Below the pieces are notes generated by a model that ran no database searches, was not told the DNA's origin, and saw nothing but the letters and a program-made list of their open reading frames with translations. Position numbers and translations under genes: made by a program. From the NCBI RefSeq assembly GCF_907165205.1, contig NC_058192.1, positions 27,680,001 to 27,744,000 of the forward strand: a stretch of 64,000 nucleotides of DNA, given 5' to 3'. Positions within the stretch are counted from its first letter, which is position 1. Each line of letters begins with the position of its first letter. The DNA is from Coccinella septempunctata (Eukaryota > Arthropoda > Insecta > Coleoptera > Coccinellidae). Positions 24,401 through 39,400 of the stretch are shown piece by piece.

Positions 24401-27400
24401 TTTAAGAGGGCCACATTTTATTCATATTACCTTACCCCTAGTTTTTGTAATGGATGGGGGGGTCGAGTGATAACTCATTTTAAAGGTCTCACGTTCCAGA
24501 TTATAGCCCTAGAGTTTGAAGTTGCTAGTGTTATCTTTTTTAACATGACAGCTTCTCAAAATTCCGAATTTTATTAGAATTCTCAAGCAAAGATAACACT
24601 AGCAACTTCGAACTCTAGGCTATAATCTGGAACGGGAGACCTTCAAAATGAGGTATCACTGAACAAAATTACAAAAACTAAGGGTGACACTCACCCACGC
24701 TCAGGGGGTGAAGCTAGAGGCAAGGTAATATGCCTAAAATGTGCCCCTGTTAAAAAGTAAATCGACGTGTTCCAGCATTTTTTTCTTTAAATCCCAGTGC
24801 GAGAAAATGAATTTATGCCATACTTTATGTACACACTGTATAAGCGGCCTCGATCACGATCACAAGATGTAGGGAACACAAATACGCGATCATGACCGTT
24901 CACAATTTGCGTATTTTGATAAGAATAATTGTGATTATGTGCGACTTTGAGGAGGAATAGCCCATTTTACTGACATCACTTTTAGGGCTCGAAACAGTTG
25001 CGCAATCGTTTAGTTTACGTCGAGGCTGAAACCATTCGATCGCAAAACTTTTGAGTTCATGTCGGCGCGGCCCCATATAAGGCCTGCCGCAGACATGCAA
25101 CTTTTCAGTTTCGCGATAGTAGCGCAACAGTTTGATTGCAAGCGAAGCGGTTCGAGGGCGCACACATACGCAATCGCTTAGTTTGTGTCGAGTTGCATGT
25201 CTGCGCGCCCCCATATAAAAACTTTCGGTACATGAAAAAAGCAGAAGGTGTCAGGTTCAGATTTTCCACTTTATAGAGAAGATTCTGTTTTGAATAATGG
25301 ACAAATTGATTTGGAGCCAATTCTTGTAACAAGGTTTGTTCCCATTTTCTTTGGAAAAATGTACTCTGAAATGAATATACTTATTAAAAGATGTATTGAA
25401 TTAAATAATCCCGAGAATAATCCATAAGTCATCAAGAATATATGTATTGCATATTTTATGTAGATATGTACAAATATATTCAATAGCAATGAATAATTAG
25501 AAGATTTTACCTTCTCCTTCGGTACGGTACGGGTATCTGGCGTGAATTGTTTTGAAGTCTCTTCTTCCGTTCGTACAGTGAACCACTCTCACGCCCACAG
25601 ACGCTACAATAAATCACCATTCGCATGAAAAATTGAAAATTTATTGAATAATCTTATAACTCAGCCAACTTCAACTAATTTGAATCAAAATTTCATTTCC
25701 TTCTAGCGACACTAGCACATCTATTGGATAAAAAATAAATTGTCTACTGGAACATGATTCAGGAGACAAATTATCTGTGTTCTGCGATCGTCCTCCCTTT
25801 CTCTCTTCTCTCCATAGTTATAGATTGCCATCCATTCATCACAACTCTTTTCAATATTCTGTGTAGCCATTTTAACTGGCAGCGCGTCCAGTTTCCGTCA
25901 AATTTTTACTACATCTTATATGCCAATGATCTAATGATAATTGTTCTGGGCAAGTATGACGCCGCGGTTTGTGATCGCCTGCAAGCTCTAACCTTAACGC
26001 ACGAGTGATGTATCTGAGAAGGGCCCACTGTTAACCCCAAAAAGACGATTTTAGTACCGTTCAGTAGAAGGCGTTCTAGCGCCCGCGTTCTGTGGTCAGC
26101 GTTGTGCGTTCTTTATAATCAAAGGATTGCTTAGACCACACACTGCCGACGGTGCGACCCTGACGGTAGATGAGAGCGCTAGCAACCACGAATTCTGTTG
26201 TCAAAAAAAAAGAGAACGCAGAACGCCTGATGATGCCTTTCCTCCAATTAGGGTCTTGTTTTTGTATGCCATATTTAATCCACACGTATAATTGGCAAGT
26301 TTCCTAAAACACCTAAATCGAATTTGAAATTATTTATGGAAATCATTTCCCACTAGTTATCCAACACGTAAAAAATTTCGTCTCAAAATTCTGTTAGAAA
26401 GAAATACACCCTTCGAAACTTGGTAAACATTCAAATACGGAAATGCTTGTGACGTAGAATGCCTTAACTAAAGTCTAGTAAATTTTGGTAATTCGACAAC
26501 AGTGGAACCGATCAAGAAGATAAAGAATTCTAGATCCACAGATTACAAAAAATTGTTTCTGTAATCTCATAGACATAGAACATAGAAACATGGATTGAGC
26601 AATGCCAGCATGAAATTGGCTATTTTATAGAAAGAGAGAAATGATCGTCGGGCCATTACCTGTCTTTTGTGTGTTCACATAGAGGTGAGTGCGGACCAAT
26701 CAGAATTCTAGAAAAAAACAACTAGCATGCCCGATGTTCACTTTCTCTCTGTTTATTTTTTGGACCGTATTTCATGCATAAATAGAAAGGGAAGGCACAG
26801 TCCATGTCTCCATGTCTATGTGTAATCTGTGTCTATCTTCTTCTTCTTTGTTTCTCAAACTGTCACGTTGGGAAACCTTGGGCTCGTCCATTGGACAGTT
26901 TCATATATCAAAAATGTTCGGTCTCGGGTTCGGTGTTTACACAGGAATAGGTTGACATCACTGACAGAGGAAAACAACAACTTGTTATTGTCAAACAAAC
27001 ATGATATGTTAGTAGGTCTTTTAACAGGAGTCAAATTACAGCTTGATGTTTGAGGCCTTGAGAAACTCAGATATGAGCTTTGCAACATCAGTAGAGGAGC
27101 TGAAAATGACCTCATTCAGGTTAATTGGGCGTTGAAAGGAGAATTTTTCCAATCTTGTATAAAATAGTGAGCAATTTTCCTGATTCAATGAACACTCGAA
27201 AAATATGTGTCTTATATCACCGAGATCGCCACAATGGTATTTTTCCTCATCTTTGATTTTTATTTTGTATAGATGTTGGGGTGATAGCACATGTCCAGAT
27301 CTCAATCTAATCATTGTTGTTAACGTTTTTCTTGAAATATCTGTTCCTATTAACTTGTTTCCGGTAATATTATCCGTAACTTCCACCATGTTGACGTAGG

Positions 27401-30400
27401 TTTTTCCCTTACTTCTGCCCATTTCCTTCATTCTGTGTGCCATTCCTTCATGACTTCTTGTCAATCTGTGTCTATACCTTCTTTCATAGACATAGAGACA
27501 TAAAGTGAGCATTCCCTTTCCATCTGTGCGTGAAATACGTTAAAAAAACGTGAAAGGGAGAAACTGAACATCAGGTCAGCTAGCTGTAGTTTTCTATAAT
27601 TTTGATATATTTGAGTTACGAAGATTTTAATGACATATATTTTAAAATTTTGGAAAACAGCCAACTCTTTGACTCTTTTTATTGACATACGAAAATATAT
27701 AGGAATTCGTTCTTCATCTTCAATGAATTCTGCAATAAGAATATCCTCCTGATTTTCCTCACTTTCTGTTTATTGGGTGCTCCCAATATTTTCTTTTCTT
27801 TTTGGAGGCGTCCAGGCTCCATAAAAAAAATGCCTCTTCATCGGAGGTTGAAGTATTCCAGTAACTCGTTCAGCCACGATTTTTCCAACAGAACTGGAAC
27901 ATTGATTACACTATTCAACAAGGGTTCTCCCACCTAAGAGATTTATATATTTTTTTGTTAGGTATTCCTCACCTTATTACAAAAATAATAGTACTTACGT
28001 TTGTTTAGCTCCCGTTATCAAAATAAAAGACATGCGTGAATTGTCCATGTTCGCACTTCTGTACCCTACGATACTTTATAAAATAAACAAACTATTGAAA
28101 CAAGTTCAGTTTCTGGCAGCATTGAATGACTTTGAAAAAGAAGCCTGGTTGTCCTTTGTAGAAGTGACCAAAAATTTTCTTGGCAATCACAAATCTCCGC
28201 AATATGTAAATATCGTCAAAACTATGTTACAGGCTCATCAAAAAATGGGATGCAACATGTCCCACCTAAGAGATTTATATTTTTTTTTGTTAGGTATTCC
28301 TCAACTTATTCCAAAAATAATAGTACTTACGTTTGTTTAGCGCCCGTTATCAAAATAAAAGACATGCGTGAATTGTCCATGTTCGCACTTCTGTACCCTA
28401 CAATACTTTATAAAATAAACAAACTATTGAAACAAGTTCGGTTTCTGGCAGCATTGAATGACTTTGAAAAAGAAGCCTGGTTATCCTTTGTAGAAGTGAC
28501 CAAAAATTTTCTTGGCAATCACAAATCTCCGCAATATGTAAATATCGTCAAAACGATGTTACAGGCTCATCAAAAAATGGGATGCAACATGTCCTTAAAG
28601 CCCGTTTGCAACAGCCGAGAATTCTCTGGAGAATTCTCTACAAAATTCTCGCAAGAAAACGGCAGAGATTATTTTGTATGCAACTGAACAGAGAATTCTA
28701 CCGAAAGTGCGTATGCAACGGTTTATAATTCACGGCGCATGAATTTTCGAGCAAATTCTCTAGAGAATTCTCGGCTGTTGCAAATAGGCTTAAAAATACA
28801 CATTTTGCAATCACATATTAATTTCTTTCCACAAAATATGGGAGCCGTAAGTGACGAGCCACGAGCGATTCCATCAAGACATCGCGCATTCGAAAAACGC
28901 TACCAAGGCAAAGGGGAACCCTCTATGCTTGCTGATTATATTGTTGGTCCATCGTTAGAGAAATACTGGAGTCGTCCTACAGCAGAAAAGACAAAAGATC
29001 TAAGCGATCGGAATCTTTTACACCATTGCAAATATTATAATGCATTGTTTTTGTTAAAAATCATGAATATAATTATTAAAAAACAACAAGAGCTAACTTC
29101 CACTTTTTATTTATCGTGCGTTTATACCTTGGCTACGAAGATTCAAAATATATATATTTTCCTTAGGTGGGAGGACAAACCTATAATTTTGTCGATCAGT
29201 GTTATTCAACGCTCAATGTGTGCTGTCAGAAAACAATCAAAGAACGCAGAACTCTGACTTCCGAACGCAAGAACGCGTTTCTTTAGATACTAGGGATGGA
29301 TAGGATCGCCACACAAACCACATAGACACACAGATAATTTTGGTGTAATTCTTGGACAAAAACTCTTTTGGCGGTTACATCTGTAGGCCGTTGTTGATAA
29401 GGGTCAGAGATCTCCATAAATATTACACAAGTGAAGATGCGGTATGATAGCAAACGGACTTTTATTTATGTGTGTGAAGTTGGCCCAGCACTTTTCGATT
29501 TTCGAAAAAAAAATTTTTGTGCTGAATTGTGCTAGGTTTGTGCTGATTTGTGCCGTTGAAATTTTTGTTTTATTCCACACGGTTCTCAAAATATTTCACA
29601 AAATGTAAAGAATGGGCTAGCCCAACACTTATCGAAAAAATGAGTTTTGACGACTGAAACAGGTTGTGCTATGCATGTACAGTGTTCGTTCGAATTTTTG
29701 CGAAAGTATCTCTTATCTCCTGGAAAATCTAAAGTGAAGAAAAAAGGTAGCCCAGCACTTTTGATTTTTCTTCTCAAAAATTAGTGGAAAAAATTGTGCT
29801 ACATTTGTGCTGACTTGTGCCGTAAATATTTTGTCGAAAACTAGTCGGATTTTCCGGGAAATCGCGAAATTGAAAAAAAAGTTAGCCCAGCACTTTCGTT
29901 TTTTCTTAACAAAAACATATGTGAAAAATTGTGCCGTTGAAATTTTCACGAAAATCCTTCTAGTTTTCCGAAAAATTTAGATTTTGGAAAAAAGTCAGCC
30001 CAGCACTTTCGTGTTTTTGCAGTTTAATTTTTTTCATAAAGTTCTGCTACATTTGTGCTGATTTGTGCCGTTGAGATTTTCAGAAAACACTTTCAAGTTT
30101 TCCTTCTAATGGTGGATATCGGAAAAATCAGTAGATTGCCTGAAAATCAGTATAAATGGCAACAGGCCTAATATTCATACCGTTGAGGTTGGCAACCCTG
30201 CGTGCACAACCTACGACTCATCAAGTTTTGCATAGCGTCAGAAATCATCAGAAGTGTATCACGATAACAATGTTGCCAAAATTCAGTTTTCAGGAGAGAA
30301 ATCTCGTAAATTCAGCTTAATGAACTCCAACGTGGATAGCTAATGACTAAAGAAGATTACTATTGTTAGCTTCGATTCATGCTTGGCAACGCAGAATAAG

Positions 30401-33400
30401 GGAATTGTACACTAATTGCCTGTTTTGCCTATTCTGAGTGGGTTCGACTGCATTAATAATTCGTTAAATTAATTGTTCTTTATCATTAATTTCCACTACG
30501 TAAACTTGTTGTTTCAAATGTCCCCATACAAAATAATCCAAAGGATTCAAATCAGTTGATCTCGCTGGCCATAGCACCTTTGATGAGCAGAAAACACCCG
30601 GCGAGATTTTTGTCGTCTATTAGGAAATCTCATGTTGTACTCCCGACAAGCTTTTAATGAGCTGCCATCACAAAAACCGTACACAAAAATAATATCTGCA
30701 TATTCTTCGTTATAAAACTGCATGTCTAACAGAAGGACTAAACCAACAAAGCAATTTTTGAATTGGCGAACAATAAGTGTTTTGTCACCAGGTGACATTC
30801 ATCTCATTTATTTCTAGGCTTACTGTAATTTATGAAATTTAATTGGTTGCATACAGAAACATTAATGTCCAAAAACTCATCGGACAAAAATTTTTTTTAC
30901 GTTTAATCAAAAATATCAGTCTCTATATGTCCCTTAATTGTTCGCCTGGAGTTTTGAATCACCCTGTATAATCTTTCATTAATGGAAGTCGGAATAGGAG
31001 TTTCTAAGAGGAACTTCACCTTCAAACAAAAATTTCACATAAATTAACAACTGACAGGACAACTGGCTTATATTTAGGGATGTTTATTTTAAATACTTCA
31101 ATATAATGATAATAATAATATATTTTCATCAATTGGAAGTATTTAATAATAATATATTTATTTATTGATTCATTGAAAATCCTTAACACTATCAGATCTA
31201 TTTTACTCTGTTATCTGTGATATACTGATATTAGCTGAGTCAACAACGTGCTGATATTCTACATTTCATGAGCGCCAACCTTATTATGTTCTAAATTAAA
31301 GAAACTTAAGTTAAGGTTAAGGTGTACCTTCAACGTGACGTCAATCCGAAATACCCTATTGCAAACTGATCCCGAAATTTTTAACTCCAAAAATCTGTGT
31401 GTGTCACTCTCTTGGACATAGCCTCAATATTGTTATCTTCGTGATTTTTTTCACCATTCGGACATAATATTATTATATAAAGATATTTGATAATATTTCC
31501 GCTTTGTTGTTTTAGCTTGGCCTTTTTGGACAAAGTTGGTAGTAGTTGCAGTAGGATTTACCGGTGGAGCTGTGTTCATGTACATACAATGCAGGCAGTA
31601 CTTACATTTATTTAGCAGATGGAAGGCATATAACAGGTACTCACATAACTATAAGAAATTACTCACCCCTCTCATTATTTCATATTTGAAATATATGTTA
31701 TTACATAATTATATAGGGTACTCTAACGATTTGTCAAAATCAGCTGACCGTTCGTTACCGTGGGGCACACAAGCTTTTCCCTCCATTGATTCTCATGCTT
31801 TTTTGGTCGAGTATTGCATGTTGTGCCTGTTCTTAGAAAAACTATTCTTCCTGGCGTTTGATTAAGAGTGTTTAAACTATAACTTCCTCAGAAATCCCTC
31901 TTTACAGTGATAATAAAAAGCTTTGTGTGCCCCACGACAACGAACGCTCAGCTGATTTTGACAAATCGTTAGAGTTCCCTATAGAGAACTGTGAATTCGA
32001 TAAATTGAAAAGTAACAAATAAGTCTGGAATTGAGGTCCAATTTCGAAGGATATAAACTCAGATTAAACGTAACGGGCGTTAGGGCAAAAAACTTGTTGA
32101 TTTATGTCGATTACGTTGAAAATTTTTTGACAGTTCTAACAACAATTCAAATTTTGTATCATGTGAAACAATTGGGAATTCAAATGTAGATTGCACCGAC
32201 ATGGTGTTGACAGTTTGAAATAAAACGTTAATGCAGTAATTGGATTTATAAAAAAAATTCCGAGTATGTTCTGAATCAGCTGATACATAAGAGCAATATT
32301 TTTTGTATCCAAACTTCTTGGCTCTTTACACGATCATAAAGAAGGAAATTGATTTATGGCAGCCACAACTATGATATCTTACCTTCTCCATTATATACAA
32401 TGGCTAAAATTGCAACATGCTAAGAATGCTAAGAAAACTTGTCCAAGTTGAACTGGGAATCCGAAATGATTTTCTGAATGAATTTTTTGTGAATGTTATC
32501 GAAATTCATATGTATATCCACTTACTAGATGAAAAAAGTCCTGTCTGAGGTAAATCCTTTCATTTTGAGGTTATATATCCAGGTTATTTAATTCACCTCT
32601 TATTCTTCGTAACTGATTTGAAATGTACAAAACCTTCATTATGCTATAAGGACGAGTTACATATTATGTCCAAACAATGACTAAAAGTTCATTTCATCGT
32701 GGAAAATAGTAAAAACTGACATCTTCACAAGATCGAAGATTTGCTCGAAGGATACAAATTATGAAAATAACACTAAGCTTTCCCCATTATCACGAGATAG
32801 ATAAAGATATTTTCAACAGATTAAGATATATTTTTTATGATCTCATTGAAACCCCAAAATATTCTCCGTTTCTCGATGTAAACAAACAAAAGTGCATAAC
32901 TTTTATTTACAAAAATTGACACCAGAGGGCATATCGCTTGTTTTGAATTCCCAATTTCACCCAATCATGTCAACCTCGATGTCAACATTACACTGAAAAT
33001 TGCATTCAGTGCAATTATCAATTACTATGACAACGCTTGACAACTTCATTCCAAATTAATTTCAAAATGTCACGTTAGGCAATACGAATGTTCAAAGTAT
33101 AAGTGAGCTAATCAAAAAAAAAAAATTCCCAGAAATACAACCTACAGTCATAAATATATTTGGGGAATATTAATGGAATTTTGCTGCGAACGAAAATATG
33201 AACTGAATGAACATAGGAGCTCAGAAGAAAAATCTCGAATTTTTCCAAATAAGTAGTGCATGCAGCTGTTGATTCCAGGCTTTATGGCTGACGCTGGTTG
33301 AACTATAAATAGTTTGCGGAAAATGATCAAGTACAATTCTGTAGATCTCTTAAATTTCTATAGTAAAGTCCTCGATAGCATATATGTATCTACCTTTCGA

Positions 33401-36400
33401 GGATAACCGACGATAATCATTCATTCAAAGATGGCGTCAAGTGAGGATGTTGAAATTGGTAGCGCTGTGAAAAAAACAAATATCAGTAAATTAACAGTGA
33501 CTTTATGCACCCACTGCAACAAAAAAGTAGTGAATGCAATTAAGTGTTGCAGAAGAGACATCAACGGAGATTTCACAAGAGAAAAATGACCAGAATGAAT
33601 CTGAAAAGGAATATCTTAAGATGCAAATTAAACTCCTGAACGAACTTTTGGATGAGGTTAGAAGTAAGAGTATAGTATTGTTACAAAATAATGAATTACT
33701 TGTTGACAAGATAAAAAATCTTGAATCAGAAAACGCCAGTATAAAAAATGGTAAACATTATGATAGTCGTCAAAGTTGTCAGTAAATGTAACGGAAAATA
33801 AACCACCTACAAATAGAATATCTACAACGACTAACAATGAAAGATCACCTACCATAGAACCAGATCCAAGTAGTTCTAACTCATCGGACAGGCGCGGTGA
33901 AAGTTATCTGGATATAACGAAGAACGTAAATTTAAACAATGCTGTTCGAGGAAATAATGCAGAGAGAATAAATGAAATAACAACCGATATTCCGTGGACT
34001 ACTGTCACAAATAGAAAAAGTAGTGCTAGGCGTAAAATTCACGACAAAGCTCAAAATGAATAAGAAAACAACAAAAATTGCGAATATAAAATCCAGACCA
34101 AGTATATTGTGCACAGAAGACATAAACCCCAACTCTAAAATTAAGGGAGCTATCAGAAGGAGATGGATGTACGTCGGAAAAATTGCTGGTGATGATGTTA
34201 CATGAGAAGATATAAAGACCTTCATATCTAACTTATGAAATGACCTAAATTTCTGGCCTGCTGGTGTCTCTATAAGAGAGTTCAATTTCACAATTTTTTT
34301 CGTAACCAAAGAAGTCAATAATCATCATTCGACCACAACAAAGAATCAACTATGTCTCTTTCATCAGAATATTCAAGCTATTGGAACTTCATATATGAGA
34401 TTGGAACAGACTCTTTCGCAACATCAGGTCAATATAGTATGCCTAACTAAGCATTGGAAGTCAGAAGAGGAAATAGTAAACTACATTCCATCTGTATTCT
34501 TCCTGGGGGCTTCCTATTGTCGAGGGAGTGAACATCATGGTGGATGCGCAATATTTTTGCAGGACGGTATGGATAGTGTTGAGCGAAGAGATTTTAAGTC
34601 TTTTAGTGTGACTAGTTCAATTGAATGTTGTGCCTCCCAAATTGTTATAAAAAAAAATTTTGATACTATGTATTTACCGCCCTAACTCAGTACCTTTTAG
34701 TGATATATCCGTGTTTTTTGAACAACTCTCATTAATTCTTGATCAATGTATTTCGGAAAAGGGTGTACCTCAAGGTACGATACTGGGACCCATTCTTTTC
34801 GTGGTATATATTGATGACCTACCGGAGATCTTCCGGCTGAAGAATGAAATTGCGCTAGAGCAACCCTAGTAATCGATCTAACTTGACTCGCCCTGAGAAT
34901 ATTGGTTTCAGTAATGGTGTGGTTCAGGTGGGCCTGAGTACGAAACTTTTGGGAGTTCACATCGATAGTAATTTAGGTTGGTCAGTTCATTGTGAATCAC
35001 TGACAAGCAGATTGAACTCAACAATATATATGTTGAGAGTTTTACGGAACCAAGTTGACAGTATCACTTCGAAATAATTTTTTCTCCGAGTAAACGTCTG
35101 GGAAATCCAAATTCAGTATTGCCAAGTGCATCAAGATCATCATCAAGTACTATCTCATCTTCCAAATCATCCATTATCAATTCGAATTTTATATCAACAT
35201 AAATAGAAAACACATTTGTCAATCGAATTTGAAGTTTTACTTCAATCAACGTTTTAATCGAGCTTCAAACGGGCAAATTTCTGCGTTTAGATTAAACGAC
35301 GTTTAAGGGCCTTATAATCAACGTTTAGGAACGGTGCAACCCGGTTAGGGAATTAAACGTTGTTTAAGAATTTAATCGTTGTTTAGACAAACGGTGCAAA
35401 CGGCCATTTTAAGGTTGTTTATTTCGCAAATTTCCAGTCAGTTATGTCTTACGGAATAATTTTTTGGGGGGGAAGTTCCTCAGCAGAACAGGTATTCGTC
35501 ACGCAGTCAGGTCTATATGTTTATAGAGTTTTACTCTTTCTTCATAAGAACAGACATTATTTTCAGGATTGTGAAAATGTGAATTCTACAAGGAGAATGC
35601 ATGAATATTTTTTTCCTAGACACAAACTTTCTCTAACTGAGCGAAATGTATTTTATATGTGTATGAAGATATTTAATTATTTACCCCGTATGATAAGGAA
35701 TATTGGTGTTTATAAAAATTTCAGAAAACGAATATTTTCATTGATAGTTGAGTGTGAGCCTTACACGATACTTGAGTTTAAGGATTTCTGTAATAGATTA
35801 TAGTTTTCGGGGCTTTGGGTTAAACTTGACTTGTTTCAATTTGTTTTTTAGCAATTGTGGAAATAAAATCATATTATTATTATTATGACTTTAGCCTTGC
35901 GGCTTTCACACTCCTCTCCAGAGGAAAGTTCACTCATCCCAGATATCTCAGATGTCAAAAGGATTAAGCTCTGTTGGAGCCCTTTCCAGGTTTTCGGGTT
36001 CGTTGGTGGTCGGTCCGGGTCGCTCCTCGCCTCCCTGCTGTAGGTTGGATTCCTGCTCCACCCGCACTTCCTGTCGGAGCAGACGGTGTTCCTATGCATT
36101 CCCCATGCCCTTGCGTACAGTTCTCGCCGTTCCGAGCAGTACCGCCTTCTGCATGACTCTATAGATATTTTCGTCCAACTGAAGTTTCCTCAAGTTCTCT
36201 AGTAATTTCTTCGGTATCAGGCCTGTAGATGAAATGACAATAGGGATGGTCTTGATATCTTTCAGCTTCCACTCTCTTCTGGTCTGTTCCTCGAGATCTC
36301 TGTATTTTGAAATATTTTCAGTGTGCCTATCTAGAAGATTGTTATTATTTGGAATTGCCACGTCGATGAATAGTGCTCTGTCCTCATCCTTATTGAGCAA

Positions 36401-39400
36401 TATGAGGTCTGGTCTATTGTGGGTTATTTTCCGGTCTGTGAGAACCGTGCGATCCCGGTAGAGCTTGTGATGTTCGTTTTCCAGCACAGCATCCGGATGG
36501 TAATTGTAATGAGGAACCTTTTTCGAAGTTAGAAGTTGGTGTTTTAGTGCCAATTATTGGTGAAGAATCTTGGCAACAGCATCATGTCTATTTTTGTACT
36601 CCGTGCCCGCGAACTTCTGACCTCCCCCGGTGATGTGCTGGATAGTTTCATGCGTCGCACAGCCATAACGACAGCTATCGTCCGCCACTGAGGCATCCTT
36701 GGCGATGTACTTCATGTAATTTCTTGTTGGAATCACCTGATCCTGGATGGCGAGCATGAAGCCCTCTATCTCAGGAAACAACCTTCCGGAAGTCAACCAG
36801 TAGTTCGACGCAGATATGTCGACGTAATCATGGTTGACCTCGTTCTGGTGCCTCTCATGCAAAGGTTTGCCAATCAGTTTCTGCATTTTACTTTCTGCAG
36901 AGTGTACGACGGTTTCCAAGTGATCCTGTTGTAGCTTTAATGGTGTAGAACTATCAGCAACACAAACTACTCGATGGAGTTCTGACGAAGCTGCCTTACT
37001 CAAGAAATATTTTCGAAGTCCTTCAATTTCCTGGGACATACGGTTGGACAAATCAACAATTCCTCTACCCCGAAGATGTTATAGAGGAGCACCTGTCAGA
37101 TCACTGGACAAAAATTTATTTTTCAATTAGAGTCAAAATCCGAATATTCTTGCGTGACGAGGAAAATTAGAATATACAATGAAACTGCACATAAAAATTT
37201 CGCTGAATTGCTCGATGATATTAATTGGACTAACCTTTATGATATGCAGGAAAACGAGGTTAATGAAATGTGGAGTTATTTTTCAGAGGTTATTAATTTG
37301 AGTTTCAATGCATCCTTTCCAGTTAAACAACATTAATATTGCAAAAAAGAAAAAACTTAATTCGACCCCTTAGATTGAATTCCTCAAGAAAATGTTAGAT
37401 CTTTTGTTTGTAGTCTCTAGGTGTAAACCTGAAAACATTGATATTTAGGGAGATCGGCCACCGAATGCGAAGTTGCGCGAAGCTGAGCATTTTCAGCACT
37501 AATATAATCGACAAGCTACGAATCGAGTGACGTAACTCATCATTTAGCATTGAAAACTCTCAGCTTCGCTCAACTTCGCATTCGGTGGCCGATCTCCCTT
37601 ATAGGGACTATAAGCGACGCTATGATTTGGCACTAAGTTTAAACAAGCAATCTTATTATCGGTCAGTCTCAAATATGGCTGAATATAAGTCATCGGCAAC
37701 TTGGAAGGTTATAAACGAACTTGGAGGTAAAAATAAAACGACAAAGAAAATATTACCATCGAAATTCAGTGAAAAAGGTGAGAAATGCAAAATGTGTGAT
37801 TTAGCGAACGATTTTAATGAATTCTTTACGAATATTTTGACATTTGCTGATAAAGATGCAAGTACGGATACTTCTTCCAAGAAAATAATTGCATCATCTT
37901 TCAGTGCAGAGGTCTTATCAGTGGTAAATAGATTGAAGAACGATAACTCGAGTGGTCATGATGGTATCCCCATAAAAGTTATAAAAACGCATATTAAAAA
38001 AATGGCCAAGCATATTAATTTGTTATACAATTAATTGAAGTTTTAGAGCGGGAATTTTTCCTGATTCCCTGAAGGTCGCCCTGGTGAAACCTTGTCACAA
38101 GAAAAGAGACCCTAATGAGCTATCCAATTACCGACCTATTAGTCTGATAACTTCATTTGCTAAAATAATTGAGGAAATCCAGTCTAACCGTTTACTTAAG
38201 TTTTTTTCGAAATTCAGGGTGTTGTCGCAGTACCGAAACAGCAGTTTATGAACTCCTACATAAAATCATTGAGTTCCTTGAGAGAGACGGAATACCCGTA
38301 GCACTGTTCCTTGACCTTTCGAAAGCATTTGATCGGGTAGATCATGGGATATTGCTTGCTAAACTCGAAAGGTATGGGATCAGAGGAAACCCACTCAATT
38401 TTATTAAGAGCTATTTATCAAACAGAAAACAACGTGTAGTGTTGAGCGATGAGAGTTCGCAATTCGAGTCATCGGATCTCGAGATTATGATGGGTGTACC
38501 ACAGGGTACTATTCTCGGACCAATATTGTTTTTGGTTTATGTTGATGACTTGCCTGATCACTTTGACCGGACTGAGGATGAAAAGAAGGGAGATAATTCA
38601 CCTAATCTATATGTTGATGACTTGCCTGATCACTTTGACGGGACTGAGGATGAAAGGAAGGGAGTTAATTCACCTAATCTCCCGAGGAAATGGAATTAGA
38701 GACAGAAATCTATCTCTATGCTGATGATACTAGCGCTTTTGTACACGGGCGCAGCGTTGAGGCAGTGACTGGCAAACTTGAGGTTGTGTTCAGTAGAATC
38801 GAAGATTGGTGTTCGAGCAATGGCCTCAAACTCAATACTGAAAAAACAGATGTAGTACTCAAAGATTATAGAGTTAGGAAGATAGGAAACCAAGCGTATA
38901 CACTTGCGGTAGCGCCACCTGGTGGTTCAATTGTTGTACTAAGATGCCAAGAATGGTTAAAATATTTATTCGACGGCCATTTGGAGAAACATAATTTGAC
39001 TTTTGTAAGATTTGAAGAAACATGGCCGTTTTGTTTTGATTCTCTTTCCGCTCGTCGTTTATTTAGTTCATTTTAGTCGTTTATTATTAGAGTTTTTTGT
39101 GTATTTCCTTAGTGAAAACTTCAAAATCAGAGAAAAATATCTTTGCTCAAAATGTCTTATGGAAACTATTGTATGGTGAGGAACTGTGGAAACTGTAGTA
39201 CAGAAGATTCTCCGAAAATAAGTTTTTCGAATTTACCATAAATATCTGAACGTAAGTATTGAAACTCGTACAATGTGACTCTGATATTGATTGATTTTTA
39301 TTTTCAGTACTCTGAAGTGAATAGGATTTTCAGTATGTCCAGACATTGACTTGGTGAAATGCAGTAAAAAAGTTTTTCCAGGAATACATAGAGTCTATAG

